Source: Thermus albus
GTDB taxonomy: Bacteria; Deinococcota; Deinococci; Deinococcales; Thermaceae
Assembly (NCBI RefSeq): GCF_022760855.1
Contig: NZ_JAKTNR010000002.1
Span: 248,001 to 312,000, forward strand
Length of the DNA stretch: 64,000 nt
Direction: 5' to 3'
Part shown: positions 1-6,683 of the stretch, piece after piece
Layout: each line of letters starts with the position of its first letter
Position numbering within the stretch: the stretch's first letter is position 1
Program-made: the position numbers and the translations under genes
The notes under the pieces: model-generated
Database searches by the model: none
What the model saw: only the letters and a program-made list of their open reading frames with translations
Told to the model about the DNA's origin: nothing

Positions 1-113
1 TCCAGGCCCAGCTTTACCTTGGGCTCCCCTGGGGCCCAGGGCTTCCAGACCATGAGGAGGGCCAGCAGGAAAAGGCCAAGGAGCAGAAGTCCGTTGAGAA
101 GCTTGCGGTTCAT
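1..113 (-). CDS. secD: Protein translocase subunit SecD (5' fragment)
   Basis: Only the first 37 codons are visible; the gene runs off the left edge. The product begins MNRKLLNGLLLLGLFLLALL and continues VWKPWAPGEPKVKLGL, a short basic N-terminus followed by one transmembrane helix. This closely matches the start of Thermus SecD, which in this genus is usually fused to SecF. SecDF uses the proton gradient to help pull secreted proteins through SecYEG. It is the last visible member of the leftward run that begins at rimP. Whether SecF is fused cannot be seen here. Confidence 0.85.
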   Translation of the reverse strand, partial: MNRKLLNGLLLLGLFLLALLMVWKPWAPGEPKVKLGL

Positions 114-140
114 ACGGTTTCCCTTCGGTTACACATGTGC

Positions 141-155
141 CTGATTCGGTATCAG
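141..155. promoter_or_regulatory. Short inverted repeat upstream of secD
   Basis: CTGAT-TCGGT-ATCAG lies 28 bp before the secD start, in the only gene-free part (114-248) of this end. It could be a weak operator or chance. No convincing -35/-10 pair or other gene was seen in 114-248. Confidence 0.2.
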
Positions 156-248
156 AAGCGCCTGAAGCCATAGGACAAATCCAAACCCTACTTAAGGTGC
201 GCCGGATGGCCTTTGGGGCTGGAGCCGGCGCGGGAGGGAACCCAGGCC

Positions 249-596
249 TTAGCCTCCATCCATCTGGAGGCGGCCGTAGAGAAGGTAGAGGTGGGGTGGG
301 GAAAGGGTCCCTGGCACGGGCGGTGGGGCCTCCCGGTTCTGGGGTTTGCTGGGGAGATGGGGAGGCCGGGTGGGAGCCTGGGCCAAGGAGGTGGTCCCGC
401 TCCCTTGCCGCTCCTCCTTCAGGACCCAGGCGGGCCCCTTCGCATGAAGCCCTGCTTCCGCCTTTCCCCTGTCCGGGGGTGGTAGGGGTAGACCCTGGAG
501 GGCGAGGGCCAGGATGGCCAGGACGAGTCCCGGCCTTCCCCAGGCACCCCCCAGGATCGGCTGCCTGGGATACCCCAAGGGGAGGCTAGGGGTCAT
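249..596 (-). CDS. Small Pro-rich protein with N-terminal hydrophobic segment, between infB and secD
   Basis: The 115-residue product is not recognised. Its start has a strong ribosome-binding site, AGGAGG six nt before the ATG, only 39 nt after the infB stop, on the same strand. Residues about 21-37 (RPGLVLAILALALQGLP) look like a signal peptide or anchor. The rest is rich in Pro, Gly and charged residues without a recognisable domain. The position between infB and secD and the good start signal favour a real gene; the low-complexity tail and lack of a known family argue for caution. Overlapping reading frames on the plus strand have no start signal. Confidence 0.5.
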   Translation of the reverse strand: MTPSLPLGYPRQPILGGAWGRPGLVLAILALALQGLPLPPPDRGKAEAGLHAKGPAWVLKEERQGSGTTSLAQAPTRPPHLPSKPQNREAPPPVPGTLSPPHLYLLYGRLQMDGG

Positions 597-634
597 GGGA
601 TGCCTCCTGAGGGAGGACCACCGCCGGGAACCTC

Positions 635-2350
635 CTACGCCGGCACCTCCACCATCTGGAAAACCTCAAGGACATCTCCTTCCTGGAAGTCGTCGAACCC
701 CTCGAGGCCAACCCCGCATTCATATCCTTGGGCCACCTCCCGCACGTCCTCCTTGAAGCGCTTGAGGCTGGCCATCCTGCCCTTCCAGATCTCCTCCCCC
801 TTGCGCAACACCCGCACCTCGGCACTCCGCACCACCTTGCCCTGGGTGACCATGCATCCTGCCACCTGTTTGCCTCCGGGCAGGCGGAAGATGGCCCGCA
901 CCTCGGCCCGGCCCAGGACCTCCTCCTTGTATATGGGCTCCTTTTGCCCCTTCACCATGGCCCGGACCTCGTCGATGAGGTCGTAGATGATGCGGAAGGT
1001 TTTGAGGAGGACCCCCTTTTGCTCCGCCGCCTTCTTCACGGCACCGGAGGGGTTTACCCCGAAGGCCAGGATAGCGGCGTTGGCGGTCTGCGCCAGGAGG
1101 ACATCGGACTCGGTGGGGGCCCCCACCTGGGCCAGGAGCACATTTATCTTGACCTCGTCGGTACTTTCCTTGGCGAGAATGTGCTGGATAGCTTCCAAGG
1201 AACCTTGGGTATCCGCCCGCAGGATGAGGTTCACCTCTTTCTGCCCCTCCTCCTGTAGGGCGCGCAGGAGGTCGGCCATGGTCCTGGGGCGGCGCTCCCT
1301 TTCCGCTTCTTCCCGGGCCCTGCGCTCCTCCTTTCGCTCCTCGGTAATCTCCTTGGCCGCCTCGAGATCGGGCACCCATTCCACCACGTCCCCAGCGTGG
1401 GGAAGCTCCTGGAAGCCCAGGACCTGCACGGCGCTACCCGGTCCCGCTTCCTTGCGCTGGTTGCCGTCGGCGTCCATCATGGCCCGGATGCGGCCGTACA
1501 CCTCGCCGGCCACCACGTAATCCCCCACCCGGAAGGTGCCCTCCTGGACCAGCATGTTGGCGATGATCCCCGCCTGCTTGTCCAGCCGGGACTCGAGGAT
1601 AACCCCCCTAGGTTCGGCGTTGGGGTCGGCCCGGTAGTCCTCCAGCTCGGCGATGAGAAGGATCATCTCCAAGAGGTCCTGTACCCCCTGTCCGGTCTTG
1701 GCGCTGATGGGCACCACGATGGCCTCCCCCCCATACTCCTCGGGCACGAAACCCCGCTCCATGAGCTGCCGTTTGACCCGGTCGGGGTTGGCCTGGGGCA
1801 GGTCCATCTTGTTGAGGGCGAAGAGGATCCTGGCCCCGGCGGCCTTGGCGTGGGCGATGGCCTCGTCCGTCTGGGGCATGATCCCGTCGTCGGCGGCGAT
1901 GACGATGACGGCGATGTCCGCCACCTTGGCCCCCCGCTGCCGGATGGTGGTAAAGGCCTCGTGCCCCGGGGTATCTATGAAGACCACCGTACCCTGGGGA
2001 GTCTTCACCTCAAAGGCGCCCACGTGCTGGGTGATCCCCCCCGCCTCCTTCTCGGCGATGCGGCTTTTGCGCAGATAGTCCAGCAGGGTGGTCTTCCCGT
2101 GGTCCACGTGGCCCATGATGACTACCACGGGAGGCCTTCTAGGAAGGGCTTTCCTGCGCTCTTCTTCGGCCAGCTTTTCCTGCAGACCCCGTTGCTCCTT
2201 GACCAGTTCCCGCACCGCCTCCGCATCCTCCTCGGAAAGGGTGGAGGCGTGGGATTTGTAGGGAACCCCCATCTGGTCCAGGAGTTCCAGCAGCTCCTCG
2301 TTGGTCATGCCCAGCTCTTTAGCCAGCTGGTAGATGCGTATTTTGGCCAT
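635..2350 (-). CDS. infB: Translation initiation factor IF-2
   Basis: IF-2 is the GTPase that brings fMet-tRNA to the 30S subunit and promotes subunit joining. The 571-residue protein starts with the small IF-2 N-terminal helical domain (residues 1-50). It then has the G domain with GHVDHGKT (80-87), DTPGHEAF, NKMD and SAKTG, followed by the beta-barrel domains and the C-terminal fMet-tRNA-binding domain. It lacks the long N-terminal extension of enterobacterial IF-2, as is usual in Thermus. The ATG is preceded by AGGAGGT. Its first codons overlap the 3' end of ylxR by 32 nt, so the two genes are coupled. Confidence 0.97.
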   Translation of the reverse strand: MAKIRIYQLAKELGMTNEELLELLDQMGVPYKSHASTLSEEDAEAVRELVKEQRGLQEKLAEEERRKALPRRPPVVVIMGHVDHGKTTLLDYLRKSRIAEKEAGGITQHVGAFEVKTPQGTVVFIDTPGHEAFTTIRQRGAKVADIAVIVIAADDGIMPQTDEAIAHAKAAGARILFALNKMDLPQANPDRVKRQLMERGFVPEEYGGEAIVVPISAKTGQGVQDLLEMILLIAELEDYRADPNAEPRGVILESRLDKQAGIIANMLVQEGTFRVGDYVVAGEVYGRIRAMMDADGNQRKEAGPGSAVQVLGFQELPHAGDVVEWVPDLEAAKEITEERKEERRAREEAERERRPRTMADLLRALQEEGQKEVNLILRADTQGSLEAIQHILAKESTDEVKINVLLAQVGAPTESDVLLAQTANAAILAFGVNPSGAVKKAAEQKGVLLKTFRIIYDLIDEVRAMVKGQKEPIYKEEVLGRAEVRAIFRLPGGKQVAGCMVTQGKVVRSAEVRVLRKGEEIWKGRMASLKRFKEDVREVAQGYECGVGLEGFDDFQEGDVLEVFQMVEVPA

Positions 2351-2597
2351 CCGTACCTCCTAGAAGGATTGTAAGCGACTCCGACAAGGCCTTGGCCCGG
2401 CCGCCGGCAAAGCGCCTGAGTTTCTTTTCCGTCCAGCACTCGGGGTTGTCGGGGCAGACATAGGCCCCCCTGCCCGGCAGTTTCCCCGTGGGGTCCAGGC
2501 GAAACCCCTCCGCCGTGAAGAGAATCCGCAAAAGCTCTCCCTTAGGCCGCCTTCTGCGGCAGGCCACGCACATGCGGATGGGGACATGCTTGGCCAT
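2319..2597 (-). CDS. ylxR: YlxR family RNA-binding protein
   Basis: This 92-residue protein has the YlxR/DUF448 pattern: CVACRRRRPKGELLR near the N-terminus, then LDPTGKLPGRGAYVC with a following Cys. The family is small, basic, and normally sits between nusA and infB; roles in RNase P or nucleoid function have been proposed in other bacteria. The ATG at 2597 overlaps the nusA stop (ATGA-type). A GTG directly before it (2600) would add one residue. The C-terminal tail after LTILLGG is read inside infB. Confidence 0.88.
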   Translation of the reverse strand: MAKHVPIRMCVACRRRRPKGELLRILFTAEGFRLDPTGKLPGRGAYVCPDNPECWTEKKLRRFAGGRAKALSESLTILLGGTDGQNTHLPAG

Positions 2598-3760
2598 CAC
2601 TCGGAAATGTCCCGGAAGAGTTTCTCAAACTCCTCCTTGGCCCGGCTCGGGGCTTCTGCCTCCTCCTGGGCGGCCCGGCGAATGGCCTCGTCCAGGTCGG
2701 AGATCTCCGCCTCCTCAAAGTGGATCTCGTACCCCGTGAGCTTGGAAGCCAGGCGGACGTTCTGCCCCCCGGTGCCGATGGCCAGGGAATGCTGGTCCTT
2801 GGTCACCTTGACCCGGGCCTTCTGCCCATCCGGGTCCAGCTCAATGGAACCCACCTGGGCGGGGGAGAGGGCGTTCCTGATGAACTCCTTGGGGTCCTTG
2901 GCCCAGAGGATGATGTCCACCTTTTCCCGGCCCAGCTCCGCGGAAACCGCCTGGATGCGTTGCCCCTTGTGGCCGATGCAGGCCCCGATGGGATCCACAT
3001 TGGGGTTGTGGGTCATCACCGCCACCTTGCTGCGGCGGCCGGGCTCGCGGGCGATGGCCTTGATCTCCACGATGCCCTCGGCGATCTCGGGGACCTCCTG
3101 CTTCAACAGGTGTTCCAGAAGCTTTTCGTGGGCCCGGCTCACGATCAAGGAAGGGCCTTTGGCCGAGCGGTCCACCTTCTTCAGGTACACCTTGAGGCGT
3201 TGGCCGGGATAGTACCGCTCGGTGGGGATTTGCTCGCTCTTCGGAAGGTAAGCCTCTCCCCGGCCCAGCTCCACGAAGACGTTGCCCCGGTTGTCCACCC
3301 GGGTCACCACCCCCGTGAGGACCTGGCCTTCCTTGTCCTTGTACTCGTTGTAGATGCGGTTGCGTTCGGACTCCTTGAGGCGCTGGGTGAGGATCTGGCG
3401 CAGGTCTTGGATGGCCATGCGGGAAAGGCCCTCGGGGTCAATGGGGAACTCCATCTCATCGCCCACCTGGACCTCGGGATCGTACTCCAGGGCTTCGGAG
3501 AGGGCGATTTCCTTGTCGGGGTCCTCCACCTTCTCCACCACGCGGCGGACCTCCACCATCTCAATGCGCCCGGTCTGGGGATCAATGTAGACGTCCACCT
3601 CCGGGCCCTTGCCGGCATCGATCTCTTCCTTGCGGTATCCCTTCTGCCGCTTGATGTAGGCCTTGCGCAGGGCTTCCTTGAAGGCCTCGAGGACCTCCTC
3701 GGTGGTAACCCCCCGCTCCAAGGCCAGCTGCTGCATGGCGTCTATGAATTCCCGGTTCAT
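2597..3760 (-). CDS. nusA: Transcription termination/antitermination protein NusA
   Basis: NusA binds RNA polymerase and nascent RNA and controls pausing, termination and antitermination. The 387-residue protein has the N-terminal polymerase-binding domain, an S1 domain (GQVLTGVVTRVDNRGNVFVE) and two KH domains; VDPIGACIGHKG and AIGTGGQNVRLA carry the KH GxxG loops. There are no C-terminal acidic repeats, as in most non-proteobacterial NusA. The start chosen is ATG 3760 (MNREFIDAMQQL), preceded by GGGAGGAG. A longer reading from 3814 would overlap rimP and lacks such a site. Confidence 0.96.
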   Translation of the reverse strand: MNREFIDAMQQLALERGVTTEEVLEAFKEALRKAYIKRQKGYRKEEIDAGKGPEVDVYIDPQTGRIEMVEVRRVVEKVEDPDKEIALSEALEYDPEVQVGDEMEFPIDPEGLSRMAIQDLRQILTQRLKESERNRIYNEYKDKEGQVLTGVVTRVDNRGNVFVELGRGEAYLPKSEQIPTERYYPGQRLKVYLKKVDRSAKGPSLIVSRAHEKLLEHLLKQEVPEIAEGIVEIKAIAREPGRRSKVAVMTHNPNVDPIGACIGHKGQRIQAVSAELGREKVDIILWAKDPKEFIRNALSPAQVGSIELDPDGQKARVKVTKDQHSLAIGTGGQNVRLASKLTGYEIHFEEAEISDLDEAIRRAAQEEAEAPSRAKEEFEKLFRDISE

Positions 3761-3792
3761 CTCTCCTCCCTGTATCCCGTCTGTAGTGTTGT

Positions 3793-4224
3793 CTACCTGG
3801 GCTCCTCGGGCCACTCGGCGAGGTTGGCGCGGAAGGTACCGATCCTGAGGCGCTTTTCCTCCTGGCCCACCTGGAAGACCACCTCGTCTCCCTCCACCCG
3901 GAGGATCCGCCCCACGAAGCCTTCCGGCCCCGGCACCTTGGCCTTTAGGCCCTGGAAGCGCTCAAAGTGGCGGCGGGTGAAGAGGGGGCGCTTGGGGCCG
4001 GGAGACTCCAGCAAAAGGCGGTAGCTTCCCGGGATGGGGTCCTCCCGGTCAAAGACCGCCTCAATGGCCCGGCTGGCCCGTTCCAGGTCAGCCACGCTGA
4101 TGGGCCTCTCGTCCTTCCGTTCCAGGCGGACCAGGACCTCCCCGGGGGCTTCCCGCACCTCCAGGACCTCGAGGTCCAGGGGCCCTACCGCTTCCTCCAC
4201 CAACCGCCAAAGGTCCACAGGCAC
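3793..4224 (-). CDS. rimP: Ribosome maturation factor RimP
   Basis: RimP is needed for late 30S assembly. The sequence shows the family hallmarks: LEVLEV near the start, an ISVADLERASRAI helix, the SPGPKRPL motif, and a C-terminal small beta barrel (KVPGPEGFVGRILRVEGDEVVFQVG). The start is placed at GTG 4224, which has AAGGGAGG seven nt upstream. A GTG at 4242 in the same frame lacks one, and a third GTG at 4218 is possible. It heads the rimP-nusA-ylxR-infB run, a widely conserved gene order. Confidence 0.9.
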   Translation of the reverse strand: MPVDLWRLVEEAVGPLDLEVLEVREAPGEVLVRLERKDERPISVADLERASRAIEAVFDREDPIPGSYRLLLESPGPKRPLFTRRHFERFQGLKAKVPGPEGFVGRILRVEGDEVVFQVGQEEKRLRIGTFRANLAEWPEEPR

Positions 4225-4249
4225 CTCCCTACCTCCCTTCACAAAGGAA

Positions 4250-4269
4250 GGGTGGGCTTACACCCACCC
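4250..4269. other. Hairpin in the rimP leader region
   Basis: GGGTGGG and CCCACCC form a perfect 7-bp stem with a 6-nt loop, between the rimP promoter and start. On the rimP transcript it ends about 25 nt before the GTG start and could affect translation or RNA stability. No T-run follows on either strand. Confidence 0.4.
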
Positions 4270-4293
4270 CCCTCCCTTGGGAGCACTGGGCTC

Positions 4294-4323
4294 AGTGTAC
4301 ACCCAAAACCCCCTTGACTACAA
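4294..4323 (-). promoter_or_regulatory. Candidate promoter of the rimP-nusA-infB operon
   Basis: On the minus strand, TTGTAG (4323-4318), an 18-nt spacer and TACACT (4299-4294) would start RNA near 4287. The -35 box shares bases with the -35 box of the divergent ssrA promoter. Confidence 0.5.
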
Positions 4324-4343
4324 CCCCTTTAGCCTGTTACACT
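4314..4343 (+). promoter_or_regulatory. Promoter of ssrA
   Basis: TTGACT (4314-4319), an 18-nt spacer and TACACT (4338-4343) precede the tmRNA by about 34 nt, giving a short 5' precursor for RNase P to remove. Confidence 0.7.
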
Positions 4344-4376
4344 CAAGTTTGCCGGTCCGAGCCCGGCTTGGGACAT

Positions 4377-4722
4377 GGGGGTGAACGGTCTCGACGGGGG
4401 TCGCCGAGGGCAGGTGGCGCGCCGAGGTGCGGGTGGCCTCGTAAAAACCCGCAAACGAATAAAGGCCAACAAGCCTGCTTACGCTCTCGCGGCTTAAGAC
4501 CGCGACCCCGCCCGGAAGCCCTGCCGGGGGCTCACGGTAGCGGGGACACAAACCCGGCTAGCCTTGGCTAGGCTCCGTAACCCAAGGCGAAAACCAGCGG
4601 AGCTTGCCCTTGGCCGCCTGTCCGTGGGCTAAGCCAGGGGGACACCCGAAACACGGACTACGCGCGTAGAGGCCTGCCGTAGGGACTTTCGGACGGGGGT
4701 TCGACTCCCCCCACCTCCACCA
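4377..4722 (+). ncRNA. ssrA: Transfer-messenger RNA (tmRNA)
   Basis: tmRNA rescues stalled ribosomes and tags the unfinished protein for proteolysis. The 5' end GGGGGTGAACGGTCTCGACG pairs with the 3' end CACCTCC-ACCA; G3-U and GGTTCGACTCC T-arm features are visible and CCA is encoded. The sequence closely follows T. thermophilus tmRNA. The resume codon is GCC at 4465 and the tag frame reads ANKPAYALAA with a TAA stop at 4495-4497, against ANTNYALAA in T. thermophilus. The hydrophobic ALAA end recognised by proteases is kept. The short reading frames across this region are not genes. Confidence 0.97.
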
Positions 4723-4732
4723 TCGAAGCGGG

Positions 4733-4760
4733 CAGGGGTCCTTTGAGGGCCCCTGTTTTG
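4733..4760 (+). terminator. Rho-independent terminator of ssrA
   Basis: CAGGGGTCC (4733-4741) pairs with GGGCCCCTG (4747-4755) with one G-U pair and a 5-nt loop, followed by TTTTG. It starts 10 nt after the mature tmRNA 3' end. Confidence 0.85.
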
Positions 4761-4844
4761 CTATTCAGGAAGGGAAGAAAAGTGGTGCGTCCTGGAATCT
4801 GGCCTTGCTTCCTCTTGGTAAACTGAATGCGGTGCCTCCTGGCA

Positions 4845-4961
4845 CCTCCTTCGGGGCGGGGTGGAAGTCCCCACCGGCGGTGAAAGCCCGCGAAGCCCCC
4901 TTGGGGCCCGACCCGGTGGAATTCCGGGGCCGACGGTGAAAGTCCGGATGGGAGAAGGAGG
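4845..4961 (+). promoter_or_regulatory. FMN riboswitch (RFN element) controlling ribD
   Basis: The conserved RFN core is all present: GGGGCGGGGTGGAAGTCCC, ACCGGCGGTGAAAGCCCGCG, GACCCGGTGGAATTCCGGGG and CCGACGGTGAAAGTCCGGATGG. The closing helix P1 is CCTCCTTC (4845-4852) with GAAGGAGG (4954-4961). The 3' strand of P1 is also the ribosome-binding site of ribD, five nt before its TTG start. FMN binding should therefore hide the site directly and stop translation. A TAAACT at 4819-4824 is a possible -10 box for the leader RNA; no good -35 was seen. Confidence 0.95.
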
Positions 4962-4965
4962 GTCT

Positions 4966-6099
4966 TTGCGAGAGCTGGACGAGCGTTTTCTCCGTAGGGC
5001 GTTGCAGCTGGCCGAACGGGCTCGAGGCCACACCCATCCCAACCCCTTGGTGGGGGCGGTGCTGGTGCGGGATGGGCGGATCGTGGGGGAGGGGTACCAT
5101 CCCAAGGCCGGGGAGCCCCATGCGGAGGTTTTTGCCCTAAAGGAGGCGGGACCCTTGGCCCGGGGGGCTACCGCCTATGTTTCCTTGGAGCCCTGCAACC
5201 ACCATGGCCGCACTCCTCCTTGCTCCCTGGCCCTTTTGCAGGCGGGGGTGGCCCGGGTGGTGGTGGCGGCCCAGGACCCCAACCCCTTGGCTCAAGGGGG
5301 TTTAGGCCGCCTTCGGGCGGGGGGGGTGGAGGTGGAGGCGGGGCTTCTGGAGGCCGAGGCCCGGGAACAAAACGAGGTCTTCTTCCACCGGCAAAGAAAG
5401 GGCCGGCCCTTTGTGCTCCTCAAGGCGGCCCTCACCCTGGACGGCAGGGTGGCGGCCTTGAGCGGGGATGCCCGCTATGTTTCCTCGGAGGAAAGCCGGC
5501 GCGTGGCCCAGGCCTACCGCCAGTGGCTTCCCGTGGTGATGGTGGGGGTGGGAACGGTCTTGCAGGACGATCCCTGGCTCACCGTGCGGGAGCCCGACTT
5601 CCGCCCCTTCCCCCTCATGCTGGAGCCCCCGCCCCTTAGGGACCCGGTGAAGGTGGTCCTGGACACAGAAGGCCGCACCCCTCCTACCGCTCGCATCTTC
5701 CACAAGGGGCCCCGGGAGGAGCCTGCCCAGGTGTACGTGTTGGTGGGCAGAGGCGCTCCCAAGGATCGGCTTAGGGTCCTCGAGGGGGTGGGTGCCAGGG
5801 TGGTGGAGCTTCCCCGGGAAGGGGAAAGGGTGAGCCTGGAAGCGGCCTTGGCCTTCCTGCTGGAGGAGGGCCTGGACGGGGTCTTGTTGGAAGGCGGTCC
5901 GAGGCTGGCCGGAGCCTTCTGGCAAAGGGGCTTGGTGGATAAGCTAGCCCTTTTCGTGGCGCCCAAGGTCTTGGGAGAGGGGAAGGGGTTTTTGGAGGGG
6001 TTTGCCGTGGAGCGCATGGCCGAGGCCAAAGGGCTCAGGCTGGTGCGTAGGGCATGGCTGGGAGAGGATCTTTGGCTGGAGGCCTATCCGGAGGGATGA
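4966..6099 (+). CDS. ribD: Bifunctional riboflavin biosynthesis deaminase/reductase RibD
   Basis: RibD performs two steps of riboflavin synthesis: deamination of the diaminopyrimidine product of GTP cyclohydrolase II, then reduction of its ribose. The 377-residue protein has the zinc deaminase domain first, with HAEVFAL and PCNHHGRTPPC supplying zinc ligands and the catalytic Glu. The reductase domain follows (LKAALTLDGRVAALSGDARYVS, and LEGGPRLAGAF near the end). The start is placed at TTG 4966, since GAAGGAGG lies just upstream; upstream in-frame codons, including ATG 4948, fall inside the riboswitch. It overlaps ribE at the stop. Confidence 0.95.
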   Translation: MRELDERFLRRALQLAERARGHTHPNPLVGAVLVRDGRIVGEGYHPKAGEPHAEVFALKEAGPLARGATAYVSLEPCNHHGRTPPCSLALLQAGVARVVVAAQDPNPLAQGGLGRLRAGGVEVEAGLLEAEAREQNEVFFHRQRKGRPFVLLKAALTLDGRVAALSGDARYVSSEESRRVAQAYRQWLPVVMVGVGTVLQDDPWLTVREPDFRPFPLMLEPPPLRDPVKVVLDTEGRTPPTARIFHKGPREEPAQVYVLVGRGAPKDRLRVLEGVGARVVELPREGERVSLEAALAFLLEEGLDGVLLEGGPRLAGAFWQRGLVDKLALFVAPKVLGEGKGFLEGFAVERMAEAKGLRLVRRAWLGEDLWLEAYPEG

Positions 6100-6683
6100 T
6101 GTTCACGGGACTGGTGGAGGAAACGGGCGAGATCGTAGGGGTGGAGGAAGGGCCCTTCCTCAGGGTGCGGATTGCCGCCAAAGAGGTGCTTTCCGACCTT
6201 AAGGTGGGGGATTCCGTGGCCGTGGACGGAGTCTGCCTCACCGCGGTGGCGGTGGATGGGGAGGGGTTTTGGGTGGAGTTGGCCCAGGAGACCCGGCGCC
6301 GCACCGCCCCCACCTGGCGGGTGGGGCATCGCCCCAACCTGGAAAGGGCCCTTAAGGTGGGGGACCGGCTTGGAGGGCATTTCGTCACCGGGCATGTGGA
6401 TGGGGTGGCGGAGGTGGTGGCCATCCGGGAGACCCCAGGGGCCCTGGACTACTGCTTCCGCCCGCCGCGGGAGCTTACCCGCTACATCGCCGAAAAGGGG
6501 AGCGTGGCCCTAAACGGGGTTTCCCTCACGGTGGCGGGGCTGGAGGGGGATGCCTTCTTCGTGACCTTGATCCCCCACACCCTAAAGGTCACCAACCTGG
6601 GAAGCCTGAGGGTGGGGGATGGGGTGAACCTGGAGGTGGACCTCATCGCCCGTTACCTGGAACGATGGATGAAGGGGGAATGA
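6099..6683 (+). CDS. ribE: Riboflavin synthase alpha chain
   Basis: This enzyme dismutates two molecules of dimethylribityllumazine into riboflavin. The 194-residue protein begins MFTGLVEETGEI, the classic N-terminal motif. It has two tandem lumazine-binding barrels; the second begins GHFVTGHVDGVAEV, and GVSLTV is repeated in place of GVCLTAV of the first half. Two consecutive ATGs (6096, 6099) overlap the ribD TGA; the second is chosen for spacing from GGAGGG. It is translationally coupled to ribD and ribBA. Confidence 0.96.
   Translation: MFTGLVEETGEIVGVEEGPFLRVRIAAKEVLSDLKVGDSVAVDGVCLTAVAVDGEGFWVELAQETRRRTAPTWRVGHRPNLERALKVGDRLGGHFVTGHVDGVAEVVAIRETPGALDYCFRPPRELTRYIAEKGSVALNGVSLTVAGLEGDAFFVTLIPHTLKVTNLGSLRVGDGVNLEVDLIARYLERWMKGE

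Noticed and set aside
137..589. Overlapping plus-strand frames left of infB
   Set aside because: They lack ribosome-binding sites and -10 boxes; the minus-strand frame 249-596 has the better start signal.
1397..2374. 325-codon open frame on the plus strand across infB
   Set aside because: It is antisense to infB. GC-rich third positions remove stops on the opposite strand; it has no motif or start signal.
2720..4024. 434-codon open frame on the plus strand across nusA and rimP
   Set aside because: It mirrors two well-supported genes and has repetitive Leu/Gly/His-rich content typical of antisense frames.
4318..4551. Short frames across the tmRNA
   Set aside because: They lie within ssrA, which is clear from both ends and the tag frame.
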